Assembly (NCBI GenBank): GCA_937991535.1
Contig: CALKHN010000072.1
Coordinates: 1 to 64,000, forward strand
DNA: 64,000 nt
Direction: 5' to 3'
Source: an uncultured Sphingobacteriales bacterium
Lineage (GTDB): Bacteria > Bacteroidota > Bacteroidia > Chitinophagales > Chitinophagaceae
The notes below the pieces were generated by a model. The model made no database searches and was not told the origin of the DNA. It saw only the letters and a program-made list of their open reading frames with translations. This document shows, one piece after another, positions 8,529-17,180 of the stretch. The position numbers were made by a program, and so were the translations under genes. The stretch's first letter is position 1. Each line of letters starts with the position of its first letter.

Positions 8529-8987
8529 TCATTTTCCAAACACAATCTCATCAGGCAATTCATTTCTATCGGCATTGGAATGATAAGGGAAATGCTCCTG
8601 CAGCACTTCCCCCACTTCCTTTAGGATTTGTATAATACCATCACTGTAATGAGCGGCATTGAATTCGCTTAGAATATGTTGCACTGCTTTGTTCCAGAAA
8701 TCTTTTCCTACTTTTTGGTGAATGCCTTCATCGCCAAATATGGCCAACTGGTGATCTTTAATAGCTATATACAATATTACTCCATTGCGTTGTTCTGTTT
8801 TCTCCATCTTTAAACCATAAAAAAGTTCGATGGCCCTGTCAACAGGATCCACAAAACGGCAGCGACTTTCTACATAAACCCGTATTTCTCCACTGGTAAG
8901 CCTTTCGGCCTCCCGTATAGCGGATACAATGCGCTGGTTCTCCTCCGGAGAAAAAAAGTGTTTGATTCTGGATGGAAAAAGCCTCAT
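8529..8987 (-). CDS. TPM domain protein (short form)
   Basis: 152 residues, no signal peptide, essentially one TPM domain: FFSPEENQRIVSAIREAE at the start, then SGEIRVYVESRC, NGVILYIAIKDHQLAIFGDEGIH and a C-terminal helix GIIQILKEVGEVL. It is probably cytoplasmic or membrane-associated through partners. It lies between lemA (15 bp upstream) and the longer TPM gene on the same strand, as in many LemA-TPM operons; function is not established. Confidence 0.82.
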   Translation of the reverse strand: MRLFPSRIKHFFSPEENQRIVSAIREAERLTSGEIRVYVESRCRFVDPVDRAIELFYGLKMEKTEQRNGVILYIAIKDHQLAIFGDEGIHQKVGKDFWNKAVQHILSEFNAAHYSDGIIQILKEVGEVLQEHFPYHSNADRNELPDEIVFGK

Positions 8988-9002
8988 GAATTCGGGTACA
9001 AT

Positions 9003-9593
9003 TTAAAAATTTACTTCCGGTGCAGTCTGGGCGCCAGGCTCTGCGGCAAAAAATCCTTTTTCTTTGAATCCAAATATTCCGGCGTACAATGCATTGGGAA
9101 ATGTTTTTACCACGGTATTGTACTCCTGAACGGCTGTATTAAAGTCGTTGCGAGAAACCTTGATCCTGTTTTCAGTTCCTTCCAATTGCGATTGCAGGTT
9201 AAGAAAATTCTGATTGGCTTTTAGTTCGGGATAGCGTTCCACCGTTACAAGCAAACGACTCAGCGCGCTACTTAATTCGCCCTGTGCCTGCTGAAATTGC
9301 GCCATTTTTTCAGGACTAAGGTCATCTGCGTTAATATTCACTTTAGTGGCATTGGCCCTTGCCTGGATAACTTGCGTAAGGGTTTCCTGCTCAAAGTTGG
9401 CGGCGCCCTTCACTGTATTTACAAGATTGGGAATAAGGTCAGACCGGCGCTGGTATTCGCTCTGCACATTACCCCACTTGCCTTTTACGTTTTGATCCAA
9501 TCCAACCATTTTATTGTATCCGCTGCAGCCGCAACCGCCCAATAATAATATAGCGCCTATAACAACAATTAAAATAAGATTTTTCGACTTCAT
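9003..9593 (-). CDS. lemA: LemA family protein
   Basis: 196 residues with an N-terminal membrane/lipoprotein-like segment (LILIVVIGAILLLGGCGCSG) followed by the LemA alpha-helical bundle (YNKMVGLDQNVKGKWGNVQ, RRSDLIPNLVNTVKG, QFQQAQGELSSALSRL, RLLVTVERYPELKAN). LemA proteins are envelope proteins of unknown biochemical role. It is the first gene of the LemA-TPM-TPM operon. Confidence 0.92.
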   Translation of the reverse strand: MKSKNLILIVVIGAILLLGGCGCSGYNKMVGLDQNVKGKWGNVQSEYQRRSDLIPNLVNTVKGAANFEQETLTQVIQARANATKVNINADDLSPEKMAQFQQAQGELSSALSRLLVTVERYPELKANQNFLNLQSQLEGTENRIKVSRNDFNTAVQEYNTVVKTFPNALYAGIFGFKEKGFFAAEPGAQTAPEVNF

Positions 9594-9648
9594 GTGTAGT
9601 GTTTTATGCAGTAAATGTACATATCAAAATACTAATATCTGCAAAAGT

Positions 9649-10728
9649 TTACCTCGTATTCTGAAAGAAATCTCCGGCTACCAGGTTGATATCTTCATTG
9701 CTCAGCCTTTGTTTTCCGGAAGCGATTACGATCCTGTAACGAAAGGTAACAGACTGGCCCTGCTTTAAAGCGAAATTGAGTGTTTCTTTTCCATTGCTGA
9801 GTGCTTTTTGCCCTAACGGATTAGCCGCAAACAATCCGTACCCCCGGGCATGCCAGTAAGTAGGGTAACCCACATTGCGCGGATGATCAATGATAACAAT
9901 ACTGGTAGTGTCATCACCTTGTTTTCCGTACAACATGCACCATTGCGCCCTGGTACCCCATGCGGCATCGCCTTCCTTACCTTCGCTTGTAATATAGTTT
10001 CCGGAAGGAGCCCCATCTGCACTGCCCTCTACTACAGTTACATTTCCTTTATCGTCCTTAAATTCTTTCTTTTCCTTAGAAGGCAGTTCCAGTTCGTGCG
10101 CCAAACGCAGCCCAAGCATTCCGTCCTTTACATCCGGCATATTTACATCCTGCGCAGCAGTAAGCGTTGTTATCCGGTCTATTATTCTTTTGTCTTCATC
10201 AGCTCTGAAAAAATAAGTAGTGGCTTCATTTAGTAATACCTGGTTTTTCTGATTTTCCCATGTAGCCTGCATTTTTAATTCTCCCTTCTTCCCACTTTTG
10301 GTTTTAACGATCTTCTTTGTCTTTATCCAGCCATACTTGTTTTTTTTATCTTCCGGGATAGCATAGGAATTATTCCAGAAATCCAGTCCGTTCACACTTT
10401 CATAGTTCAGCCATAAGCCAGTGTGATGCGGATGATCCGTAGGCTCATTTTTTCGTGGCGCGAACGGGAAACCACGGGTAATCAACTGCCCATCGGGTGC
10501 ATATATAGGATATAAAAAGGGTTTTTCAAGAGTGTCGGTATACAGCAGTTCCGTAAAAGGTTTGCCATCGGCGGTGATGGATACTTTTTTTGATGCTTCC
10601 ACCGGCGTTACTTCAATATTGTATGCCTCCACCTTGCCTTTGGACAATTGTCCGTAAGAGGTTACAGTAAAAATACAACCCAGCGCCAGCATCAATTGCC
10701 CTAAAAAAAAGGAATTTCTTTTTTTCAT
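9649..10728 (-). CDS. secreted PmoA-like protein (DUF6807 type)
   Basis: 359 residues with a Sec signal peptide (about 1-27, ending SYGQ). The beta-rich body carries HPHHTGLWLNYESVNGLDFW, the histidine-rich motif typical of the family annotated as methane-oxygenase PmoA-like, together with a late HPRNVGYPTYWHARGYGL. No oxygenase function is implied; in Bacteroidota these genes accompany sugar-degradation oxidoreductases and the protein may act in carbohydrate metabolism. It is divergent from the Gfo/Idh/MocA gene, which supports that. Confidence 0.78.
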   Translation of the reverse strand: MKKRNSFFLGQLMLALGCIFTVTSYGQLSKGKVEAYNIEVTPVEASKKVSITADGKPFTELLYTDTLEKPFLYPIYAPDGQLITRGFPFAPRKNEPTDHPHHTGLWLNYESVNGLDFWNNSYAIPEDKKNKYGWIKTKKIVKTKSGKKGELKMQATWENQKNQVLLNEATTYFFRADEDKRIIDRITTLTAAQDVNMPDVKDGMLGLRLAHELELPSKEKKEFKDDKGNVTVVEGSADGAPSGNYITSEGKEGDAAWGTRAQWCMLYGKQGDDTTSIVIIDHPRNVGYPTYWHARGYGLFAANPLGQKALSNGKETLNFALKQGQSVTFRYRIVIASGKQRLSNEDINLVAGDFFQNTR

Positions 10729-10890
10729 AATTAAACATTTATAAATTAGTATCGGTTAAACAAATGCTTCTCATTATCTGAAACATTGGTTACGGGTGCT
10801 GCAAAATACTATAATCTGTTTTGTTTACAGCCGGTAAAAGATAAAAACTACCATTCTTTCACTTAAATTTTAATCACCAAAGGATCGCAT

Positions 10891-12249
10891 ATGAAAAATT
10901 CACGCAGGGAGTTCATTAAAAAAGGTTCAATGGCAGGCTTGGCCACCTATGTGGGCACTATGGGGCTCAGTGCTAAAAGCTATCGCAATATTATCGGCGC
11001 CAATGATCGGGTGAACGTGGGCGTTATCGGGTTTTCCGACAGGTTCAGAGGTTCCCTGTTGCCCTCATTCGTTAATCTGCATAAGGAACTCAACTTCGAT
11101 ATGGTTGCCGTATCGGATATATGGAAAAAGAGAAGAGAAGACGGGCAAGCCTATCTTAAACAGCAATTGGGGCACGATATTACTGCATGCGTAAACAATG
11201 AGGCATTATACGATTTGAAGAACATTGATGCGGTTTTTATCAGCACTGCAGATTTTCAGCATGCATTGCATACCGTTGAAGCCGTAAAAGCCGGCAAAGA
11301 CACGTATACAGAAAAACCTTTGGCCGAAACCATGGAAGATGCCCGCGCAGTGCTGAAAGCAGTGAAAGACAGTGGAAAAATTGTACAGATCGGCTCACAA
11401 CGAAGAAGTGGGGCCGCATACAAAGCCGCATATGATTTTATACAGCAGGGGAAGTTTGGCCCCATAGTAATGGTGGAACTCATATGGAATGTAAACCAGC
11501 CCGGGCGATGGCGCAGGCCTTCGCTGGTTCCGCAGTTGCGGGAAGAAGATACCGACTGGAAACGCTTTTTACTGAACCGTCCTTTTGAAAAATTTGACCC
11601 CAGGAAATACTTAGAGTTTCGTTTATTCTGGCCTTATTCTTCCGGCATCCCGGGGCAATGGATGTGCCACCAGATTGATACGGTTCATTGGTTCGCCAAC
11701 CTGCCGCACCCACGCAGCGTAGCCGTTAATGGCGGTATTTACGCGTGGAATGATGGCAGAAAAAATGCGGATACGCTAACGGCTGTTTTTGATTACGGGC
11801 CACTCAATGACCCGTCTAAAGGTTTCCAGGTAATTTTTAGTTCGCGTATGACCAATGCGGCGGGAGATGTTAAAGAGATTTATTATTCCAATGGCGGCAC
11901 GCTTAACTTAGATACCAATCAAATTAGCCCCGAAGGCGGATTAAAGGAAAATCATGCAAAAGCCATGGGAATGAAGGCCAACCTTTTGCCTTCCGCTTCG
12001 CTGAATGATATGGCAACAAAAGTAACCACCGATGCCAATACCGGCAGCGATGATCTAACGCTGTCGCATGTACGCAACTGGATGGAATGTGTACGCAGTC
12101 GCAGGCAACCGAATGCACCGATAGAAGCCGGCTACAACCATGCCATTGCAGTTATCATGTCAAATGCGGCTTACCGGACAGGGCAAAAGGTTACATTCGA
12201 TGAAAAAACACAGGAAGTTATGGCTGGAGGTAAAGTGTTTAAATACTAG
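10891..12249 (+). CDS. Tat-exported Gfo/Idh/MocA family oxidoreductase
   Basis: 452 residues. The N-terminus MKNSRREFIKKGSMAG carries a textbook SRRxFxK twin-arginine motif, so the folded, cofactor-loaded enzyme is exported. A Rossmann domain follows (VNVGVIGFSDRF), then the family's EKP signature (DTYTEKPLAETMEDA, about 146-160) and a C-terminal GFO_IDH_MocA domain with HQIDTVHWF. It probably oxidises or epimerises a sugar derivative with NAD(P). The 162-bp divergent spacer to the PmoA-like gene would hold both promoters; I saw no clear TAnnTTTG there. Confidence 0.9.
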   Translation: MKNSRREFIKKGSMAGLATYVGTMGLSAKSYRNIIGANDRVNVGVIGFSDRFRGSLLPSFVNLHKELNFDMVAVSDIWKKRREDGQAYLKQQLGHDITACVNNEALYDLKNIDAVFISTADFQHALHTVEAVKAGKDTYTEKPLAETMEDARAVLKAVKDSGKIVQIGSQRRSGAAYKAAYDFIQQGKFGPIVMVELIWNVNQPGRWRRPSLVPQLREEDTDWKRFLLNRPFEKFDPRKYLEFRLFWPYSSGIPGQWMCHQIDTVHWFANLPHPRSVAVNGGIYAWNDGRKNADTLTAVFDYGPLNDPSKGFQVIFSSRMTNAAGDVKEIYYSNGGTLNLDTNQISPEGGLKENHAKAMGMKANLLPSASLNDMATKVTTDANTGSDDLTLSHVRNWMECVRSRRQPNAPIEAGYNHAIAVIMSNAAYRTGQKVTFDEKTQEVMAGGKVFKY

Positions 12250-12309
12250 CCCGAACGGAAAGCCGGATGGTAGTAGTAAGCGGCATACACAACACCGGCA
12301 CATTGGTAT

Positions 12310-12350
12310 AAAACAAAAGGTCAGGAGAAATATCCCTGACCTTTTGTTTT
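12310..12350. terminator. bidirectional intrinsic terminator
   Basis: A perfect 16-bp stem (AAAACAAAAGGTCAGG at 12,310-12,325 and its complement at 12,335-12,350) encloses a 9-nt loop. A-rich and T-rich stem ends give a U-tract in both directions. It sits between the convergent oxidoreductase and aminotransferase genes and closes the long minus-strand glycan operon. Confidence 0.85.
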
Positions 12351-12377
12351 GCGTTTTTCGCTATAAAATATCATCTG

Positions 12378-13514
12378 CTACGAAAACACCATTTTTATTG
12401 CTGTTAAAATGCGGTTGCGTTCCTCATCCGTTAAATTGGATCCCGAAGGCAAACACAATCCGTCCTTAAATAGATTTTCTGCTGTTCCGTCGCCATAAAA
12501 CGGAGCATCTTTAAAAACAGGCTGACAATGCATAGGTTTCCACAAAGGACGGCTTTCAATATTTACTTTATCCAGAGCCAGTCTGAGCGTTTCCCTGGTA
12601 ACAGCAGGATGCTTAATGAGAACAGTAGTAAGCCAGTGATTGGAGTAACACCCTTCCGGGTCCTTTAAAAACCGGATAGCAGTAATATCGGCCAGAGCCT
12701 TGGTATACCACTCAAAATTAGCCCGTCGCTGTAAAATACGTTCGGATAGAACCTCCATTTGCCCACGTCCGATACCGGCGCATATATTACTCATTCTGTA
12801 GTTGTAACCAATTTGGGAATGCTGATAATGGGGCGCCGGGTCGCGGGCCTGCGTAGATAGAAAGCGGGCTTTTTCCGCCAGTTCGGGCTGGTGTGCAACC
12901 ATTGCTCCCCCTCCGGAGGTTGTAATGATTTTATTTCCGTTGAATGACAAGGCCGAGATCATGCCGTATGTGCCGCATTTTTTCCCATTGATGTGGCTTC
13001 CCAGTGCTTCCGCGGCATCTTCCAGTACGGGAATTTCATACCGGCCGGCAATTGTCATAATCTCATTCATTTTTGCCGGCATACCGTATAAATGAACGGG
13101 AATAATAGCTTTTGGCTTCTTTCCTTTGGCAATCCCGTCTTTAATCGCTTTCTCCAAAAATTCGGGCGACATATTCCAGGTTTCAGGTTCGCTGTCAATA
13201 AAAACAGGTGTTGCTCCCAGGTATGCAATGGGGTTAGCGGATGCGGAAAAAGTCATACTCTGGCATATCACTTCATCTCCGGGCTTCACATCAAGCAGTA
13301 TCAGGCCCAAATGAATGGCCGCTGTGCCGGAACTTAATGCAGCTACATGGATGCCGTTTTCATTTTCAGGCAAAAGAAACCGGGCGATATCTTTTTCAAG
13401 TCCGTTTACATGCGGACCAAGCGGAGCCACCCAGTTTGTATCAAAAGCTTCATTAACAAATTTCCTTTCATTACCGCCCATATGGGGCGAAGAGAGCCAT
13501 ATTTTTGAACGCAT
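12378..13514 (-). CDS. DegT/DnrJ/EryC1 family aminotransferase (PglE-like)
   Basis: 378-residue PLP-dependent sugar aminotransferase of the ArnB/PglE/VioA fold. The motifs are VLEDAAEALGS (Asp that binds the PLP ring nitrogen) and SFNGNKIITTSGGG (internal-aldimine Lys). Such enzymes aminate 4-keto-6-deoxy nucleotide sugars. It is the last gene of the minus-strand glycan operon, which also holds PglC-like and PglD-like genes, so it probably makes the 4-amino sugar that is acylated and transferred to the lipid carrier. The 4,6-dehydratase supplying the keto sugar is not in this operon. Confidence 0.88.
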   Translation of the reverse strand: MRSKIWLSSPHMGGNERKFVNEAFDTNWVAPLGPHVNGLEKDIARFLLPENENGIHVAALSSGTAAIHLGLILLDVKPGDEVICQSMTFSASANPIAYLGATPVFIDSEPETWNMSPEFLEKAIKDGIAKGKKPKAIIPVHLYGMPAKMNEIMTIAGRYEIPVLEDAAEALGSHINGKKCGTYGMISALSFNGNKIITTSGGGAMVAHQPELAEKARFLSTQARDPAPHYQHSQIGYNYRMSNICAGIGRGQMEVLSERILQRRANFEWYTKALADITAIRFLKDPEGCYSNHWLTTVLIKHPAVTRETLRLALDKVNIESRPLWKPMHCQPVFKDAPFYGDGTAENLFKDGLCLPSGSNLTDEERNRILTAIKMVFS

Positions 13515-13574
13515 TGTATTTTAATTATTAAATGAATGATTTCTGCAGATACTGCTCAATCACGCAAAATAGTT

Positions 13575-14630
13575 TTATCCATAAGAAAAAAAACGTTTTA
13601 GGTTTAAAAACGGCTTTTCTACAAACCAATAGCTAATAGAAGAAATAGCTACAGTAAGTGTTACAACCAGTAGAAAATCCAGCATTACCCAATGTGTGGT
13701 AAGATAATGTTCTACCATATCAATTGATAAAGCATGCCATACGTATATGCCGTAGCTTATTGTTCCCAGATACTGCATAAACGGTAATTTTAAAAATTGG
13801 GTTGCAGCATTTCCATGCTCATACATAACACATAAGCCGATTATACCAAAATAAAATATGCCCAGTGCACTGTGTTTAAGAAGATCCTGATAGAAATCAT
13901 TGAAAAAACCACACAGTATAAACAATACGCCACCCGCCACCGTGCTGATCACATACGCGTTTTTGTATTTCCTGTTCAAACGATTTTTACGCTCCAATAT
14001 GGCCAAAATACCACCTAAAACCAACTGATCAAGCCTCGTAAAAGTAAAAAACTCAATAACATATCCCGAAGAAAGCATATAAAATCTGAGCAAAAGCGGC
14101 AACAGCAATAGCAAGACACTGAGGTATATTAACCTGTTTTGTTTAAACCGGTATCCGAAATATACCAAAGCTGGCCATAAAAGATAAAAATGTTCCTCAA
14201 CAGAAAGTGTCCAGAAATGAATCGGACCTGATGCATTCCAATTAAAAGTTCTGGCAAAATTCTGAAGATAAATATAGTAATAAATTTGCCGGTCAAACGA
14301 TGAGGAGAATTGATAAAGTGATGTAAATACATAAGGTAAATAATAATAACATACCAGTGCAAGATAGTAAAGCGGGAATATCCGCAACGTTCTTCTTATG
14401 TAAAATGCTTTAAAATAACTATTGCTTTTTATGGAATTAAGCAAAATACGGGTAATTACAAATCCCGATAACACGAAAAAAAGTGAAACTCCTGAATTTC
14501 CAAATTTGGCAATTTTATAAAATAAAGCAGATCCGAACACCTTCTCAGGACTAAAGAAATGAGCTACAATAACCATCATAGCCGCAATCGTTCTCAGCCC
14601 ATTTAACGATTTAAAATAATCTAACTTCAT
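13575..14630 (-). CDS. OafA-like membrane acyltransferase (acyltransferase 3 family)
   Basis: 351 residues with about ten membrane segments. It begins with the family signature SLNGLRTIAAMMVIVAHF, including the catalytic His, followed by VSLFFVLSGFVITRI and YIRRTLRIFPLYYLAL. These enzymes O-acylate (usually acetylate) surface glycans across the inner membrane. It lies 13 bp from the ATP-grasp gene upstream and 60 bp from the aminotransferase gene downstream, within the glycan operon. Confidence 0.9.
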   Translation of the reverse strand: MKLDYFKSLNGLRTIAAMMVIVAHFFSPEKVFGSALFYKIAKFGNSGVSLFFVLSGFVITRILLNSIKSNSYFKAFYIRRTLRIFPLYYLALVCYYYLPYVFTSLYQFSSSFDRQIYYYIYLQNFARTFNWNASGPIHFWTLSVEEHFYLLWPALVYFGYRFKQNRLIYLSVLLLLLPLLLRFYMLSSGYVIEFFTFTRLDQLVLGGILAILERKNRLNRKYKNAYVISTVAGGVLFILCGFFNDFYQDLLKHSALGIFYFGIIGLCVMYEHGNAATQFLKLPFMQYLGTISYGIYVWHALSIDMVEHYLTTHWVMLDFLLVVTLTVAISSISYWFVEKPFLNLKRFFSYG

Positions 14631-14643
14631 AAATGAGCAGGCG

Positions 14644-15729
14644 CTATTTCAAAAGGTCGGATTCTTTTATAACAATCGGATAGGCGTCAACATCTCTGAG
14701 GAAAATATAGGGTTCCTTAAAAGTATAATGTATGGTTTCTGAACAAGTACTTTCTTCGTCAAACAAAGCGAGCAAAGTATCCAGGGGCAGGTTGGCGCCA
14801 CCGGCGGCTATTGAAGATGTGAAAGCCACATGCCTGATATTGATTTCTGTTATTTTTGGTTTGCCGAATACGTCTTCTTTAAAATCAATTGTAAATATTC
14901 CATTGAGGCCTGTGCCGGCTTTTTTTGAAATGATATTTAAGGCGTCAATGGAAATGTGCACCAACTGGGGTTCATTTAACAAACGCCCAAATGATGTATT
15001 GCCTGTTATACCGGATGGCGCTATTTTTGACATGATGTAATTTACCCTTTCGGCACAAGCACTGGCCAATAATTTATCTTCAAAGTAAAGAAGCTTGCAT
15101 GCCATATTGCGGCCTGGCAGATATTCAGTTGCAATAAATTCCAGCACGTCGGGATTCATTGCAATCCATTGCATTAACACTTGCGGATTGGTGATTTTTA
15201 ATGAACCCAGTCCACTGGATCCTTCGGTGCCCCTGATCCAGAACATATCACCCAGTTTGCTTTTTAAATGATCAAAAGAATAATGCCGGGGTTTTAACTT
15301 TAAAAAGCCGGGTATGTATTCGGTACCGTCCAGGAGTGTATGCAACTGGTATTTATTTACCAACTCTTTTGCTAACCTGTAATCGGGCAAATGAAGTTTT
15401 ATTGCCTTATTAAGTTTATTATAGTTTTTGGACCACTCCAATACTTCCATTTCAGGTAGAATTATGGCAGCATCAATGGCATTTTTCTCGATGACCGCAT
15501 TTATTTCATCCCAATATTGTTTTGCATCAGCCCGGGGTATTACAAAAGATTTATCAAATAAATCCTTGTCGTAGAGACCATAAGCTAAAGGATTCGAATC
15601 TACTCCTATAAATTCAAACAAATTTTTATGCGCACCACCAAAGTATTTGATAGCACGCACGAAAGAACGCGGGGTTGGTCCGCCAACACCTGTTACTAAA
15701 ATTTTTCTGGCAAATGTTTTATCCATCAC
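14644..15729 (-). CDS. ATP-grasp domain protein (carbamoyl-phosphate-synthase-like)
   Basis: 361 residues: an N-terminal Rossmann-like pre-ATP-grasp domain (KILVTGVGGPTPRSFVRA), then ATP-grasp (about 115-320) with FWIRGTEGSSGLGSLKI (glycine-rich P-loop analogue) and TEINIRHV (metal-binding Glu/Asn). ATP-grasp enzymes activate a carboxylate as an acyl phosphate and couple it to an amine or thiol. The substrate is unknown, but within this operon it may join a carboxylate such as an amino acid or hydroxy acid to an amino sugar. ATG codons occur at residues 1 and 2. Confidence 0.78.
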   Translation of the reverse strand: MMDKTFARKILVTGVGGPTPRSFVRAIKYFGGAHKNLFEFIGVDSNPLAYGLYDKDLFDKSFVIPRADAKQYWDEINAVIEKNAIDAAIILPEMEVLEWSKNYNKLNKAIKLHLPDYRLAKELVNKYQLHTLLDGTEYIPGFLKLKPRHYSFDHLKSKLGDMFWIRGTEGSSGLGSLKITNPQVLMQWIAMNPDVLEFIATEYLPGRNMACKLLYFEDKLLASACAERVNYIMSKIAPSGITGNTSFGRLLNEPQLVHISIDALNIISKKAGTGLNGIFTIDFKEDVFGKPKITEINIRHVAFTSSIAAGGANLPLDTLLALFDEESTCSETIHYTFKEPYIFLRDVDAYPIVIKESDLLK

Positions 15730-15780
15730 TATAATTTCCGGAAAGGAACTTTAGCTTTAAAAATTATTACCTCTATTTGG

Positions 15781-16803
15781 TTATATCATAGATGAATATT
15801 GCAAAAATTCTTTTTTATATCCTTTGTGTCCGGGTAACATGCTCAATAAATTCCAATTGTGGTTTCCTTCAATCAGCACTGCACCTTCATTGGTAACTGC
15901 CACGTCCCATCCTATAGAACGATTTCCGGAACTTAGCGCTGCCGCTTTAATTACAATCTCCTTACATTGTTCCCAGTAAGGGATTTCAAACCCAATAATA
16001 GGTGTGCGGGTAACAGGGTGATGGAGTACATTTGACTTTGTAATATCCAGGTAAATACCCGGACCACAAATCATCCCTGTTTCTATATCTACAGGAGCGC
16101 CAAAATTCACTCCGTACTCTCCAACTGAAAGGTTATCCACCGGCGAATTAACGCTGATCCTCAAAAAAGCCAGCAATATGATCACCTTTCCTTCTATATA
16201 TTGAGTAACTATTCTTATTGTATTCAAAGCACTTGGCGACAATTTCATTAATGCATCATGTTGAATAACATAGTGCTCTGCTAAATCGAAATTATTGGCT
16301 TCCATTATTTTAATTACAGACTCAGGAATATCGGAAGGAACTTTTATCACTTCTACCTGCTTACCGGCTCCACCCGTTGAGTTTTTGAGAACAGCCTTTT
16401 CGCCTGCTTCCCTCAAAAATTCCGCAGCAAACTGTTTATTTTCTTTGAGCATAGCAAGTGTGGCCCATTTTCTTCCTGAAAAATCATTAAATAATGTCAA
16501 AAATTTTATTTTATCATGCAACACATCCCGCTGGTCTCCCGGGTTCATCTTTAGCTGATATTCATACATAAACCCGGTACAAGGATAATTCCCCCGTTCT
16601 TCTTCTGGCAAATCATAAAATCTTAATGAAAAATAATCAATCGGTGACGCATTGTGTTTCAGCATTGTATGTAACACTTCCCTGTACAACCGGAAATACG
16701 TAATGCGCTTTTCCCTTTTAACAAATCTGGAATATTTAAAAAATAAATTCCATTTGGTTTTAAAAAGGTAATAGGGTATATAAATCAAACGCTTAATACT
16801 CAT
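15781..16803 (-). CDS. sugar-transfer-associated ATP-grasp protein
   Basis: 340 residues resembling the ATP-grasp family found next to glycosyltransferases and sugar transferases. It has a basic N-terminus, then VLKNSTGGAGKQVEVIKV (nucleotide-binding loop), NTIRIVTQYIEGKVIILLAFLRI, and a C-terminal VLIEGNHNWNL (metal ligands Glu/Asn). A ligase role in modifying the glycan is inferred from family and context. It is the first gene after the transposon insertion, so its transcription from the upstream operon promoter is probably interrupted. Confidence 0.78.
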   Translation of the reverse strand: MSIKRLIYIPYYLFKTKWNLFFKYSRFVKREKRITYFRLYREVLHTMLKHNASPIDYFSLRFYDLPEEERGNYPCTGFMYEYQLKMNPGDQRDVLHDKIKFLTLFNDFSGRKWATLAMLKENKQFAAEFLREAGEKAVLKNSTGGAGKQVEVIKVPSDIPESVIKIMEANNFDLAEHYVIQHDALMKLSPSALNTIRIVTQYIEGKVIILLAFLRISVNSPVDNLSVGEYGVNFGAPVDIETGMICGPGIYLDITKSNVLHHPVTRTPIIGFEIPYWEQCKEIVIKAAALSSGNRSIGWDVAVTNEGAVLIEGNHNWNLLSMLPGHKGYKKEFLQYSSMI

Positions 16804-17044
16804 CCTGGTAATATAAAATAAATTATAATAATATCACCGGTTATTCATAAAAAATGGAAATAAAATATGCAAGTTTCATCAATTCAAACTACAGGGAGGA
16901 ACAATGAAAACTACGGGTGAACATTAGGGTCTTTGCTAATATGCGATAAAAGTAGACCTTTTTTTTTAAACCGGCAATCCTTCCTTAGATCTCCTGTTCA
17001 TTTGTGTACTATCAATCTGCCGGGAGCACGATGAATCGAAATCA
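16804..17044. other. intergenic region left of the transposon
   Basis: 241 bp with no convincing coding frame. It is the former spacer between the PglC-like and ATP-grasp genes. It contains a weak hairpin GGTCT/AGACC followed by eight T (about 16,929-16,968, plus strand), which could be a poor terminator. No TAnnTTTG box pointing at the ATP-grasp gene was found. Confidence 0.4.
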
Positions 17045-17052
17045 AAACAAAT
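17045..17052. repeat. left target-site duplication of the IS1595-type transposon
   Basis: AAACAAAT directly precedes the left inverted repeat and is repeated exactly at 21,001-21,008. Eight-bp duplications are characteristic of the IS1595 family. Confidence 0.9.
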
Positions 17053-17076
17053 GGTAACTATATATTTCTTCCCACA
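17053..17076 (+). repeat. left terminal inverted repeat
   Basis: 24 bp starting GGTAACTATATA and ending CTTCCCACA; pairs with 20,977-21,000 at 19 of 24 positions, with mismatches at positions 3-4 and 13-15. Confidence 0.9.
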
Positions 17077-17113
17077 AAGGATTTCCAAATACATTAGTAA
17101 AAACAATCAAATG

Positions 17114-17121
17114 TAATTTTG
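17114..17121 (+). promoter_or_regulatory. candidate transposase promoter (-7 box)
   Basis: TAATTTTG matches TAnnTTTG 60 bp before the transposase ATG. A reverse-strand match (TACATTTG, 17,115-17,108) overlaps it and would read out through the left end; neither has a clear -33 partner. Confidence 0.35.
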
Positions 17122-17180
17122 CACTACCCTATTGAGAAGATTGTAGGAGGATAGTTACTAAGAAACTTAACACAGATAAA

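Noticed and set aside
16929..16968. Hairpin GGTCT/AGACC followed by T8 as a strong terminator
   Set aside because: Only a 5-6 bp stem with a loop of about 20 nt and no plus-strand gene to terminate; mentioned only as weak.
17117..17130. TTTGCACTACCC considered as the left end of the insertion sequence
   Set aside because: No matching inverted partner or target duplication; the ends at 17,053 and 21,000 have both.
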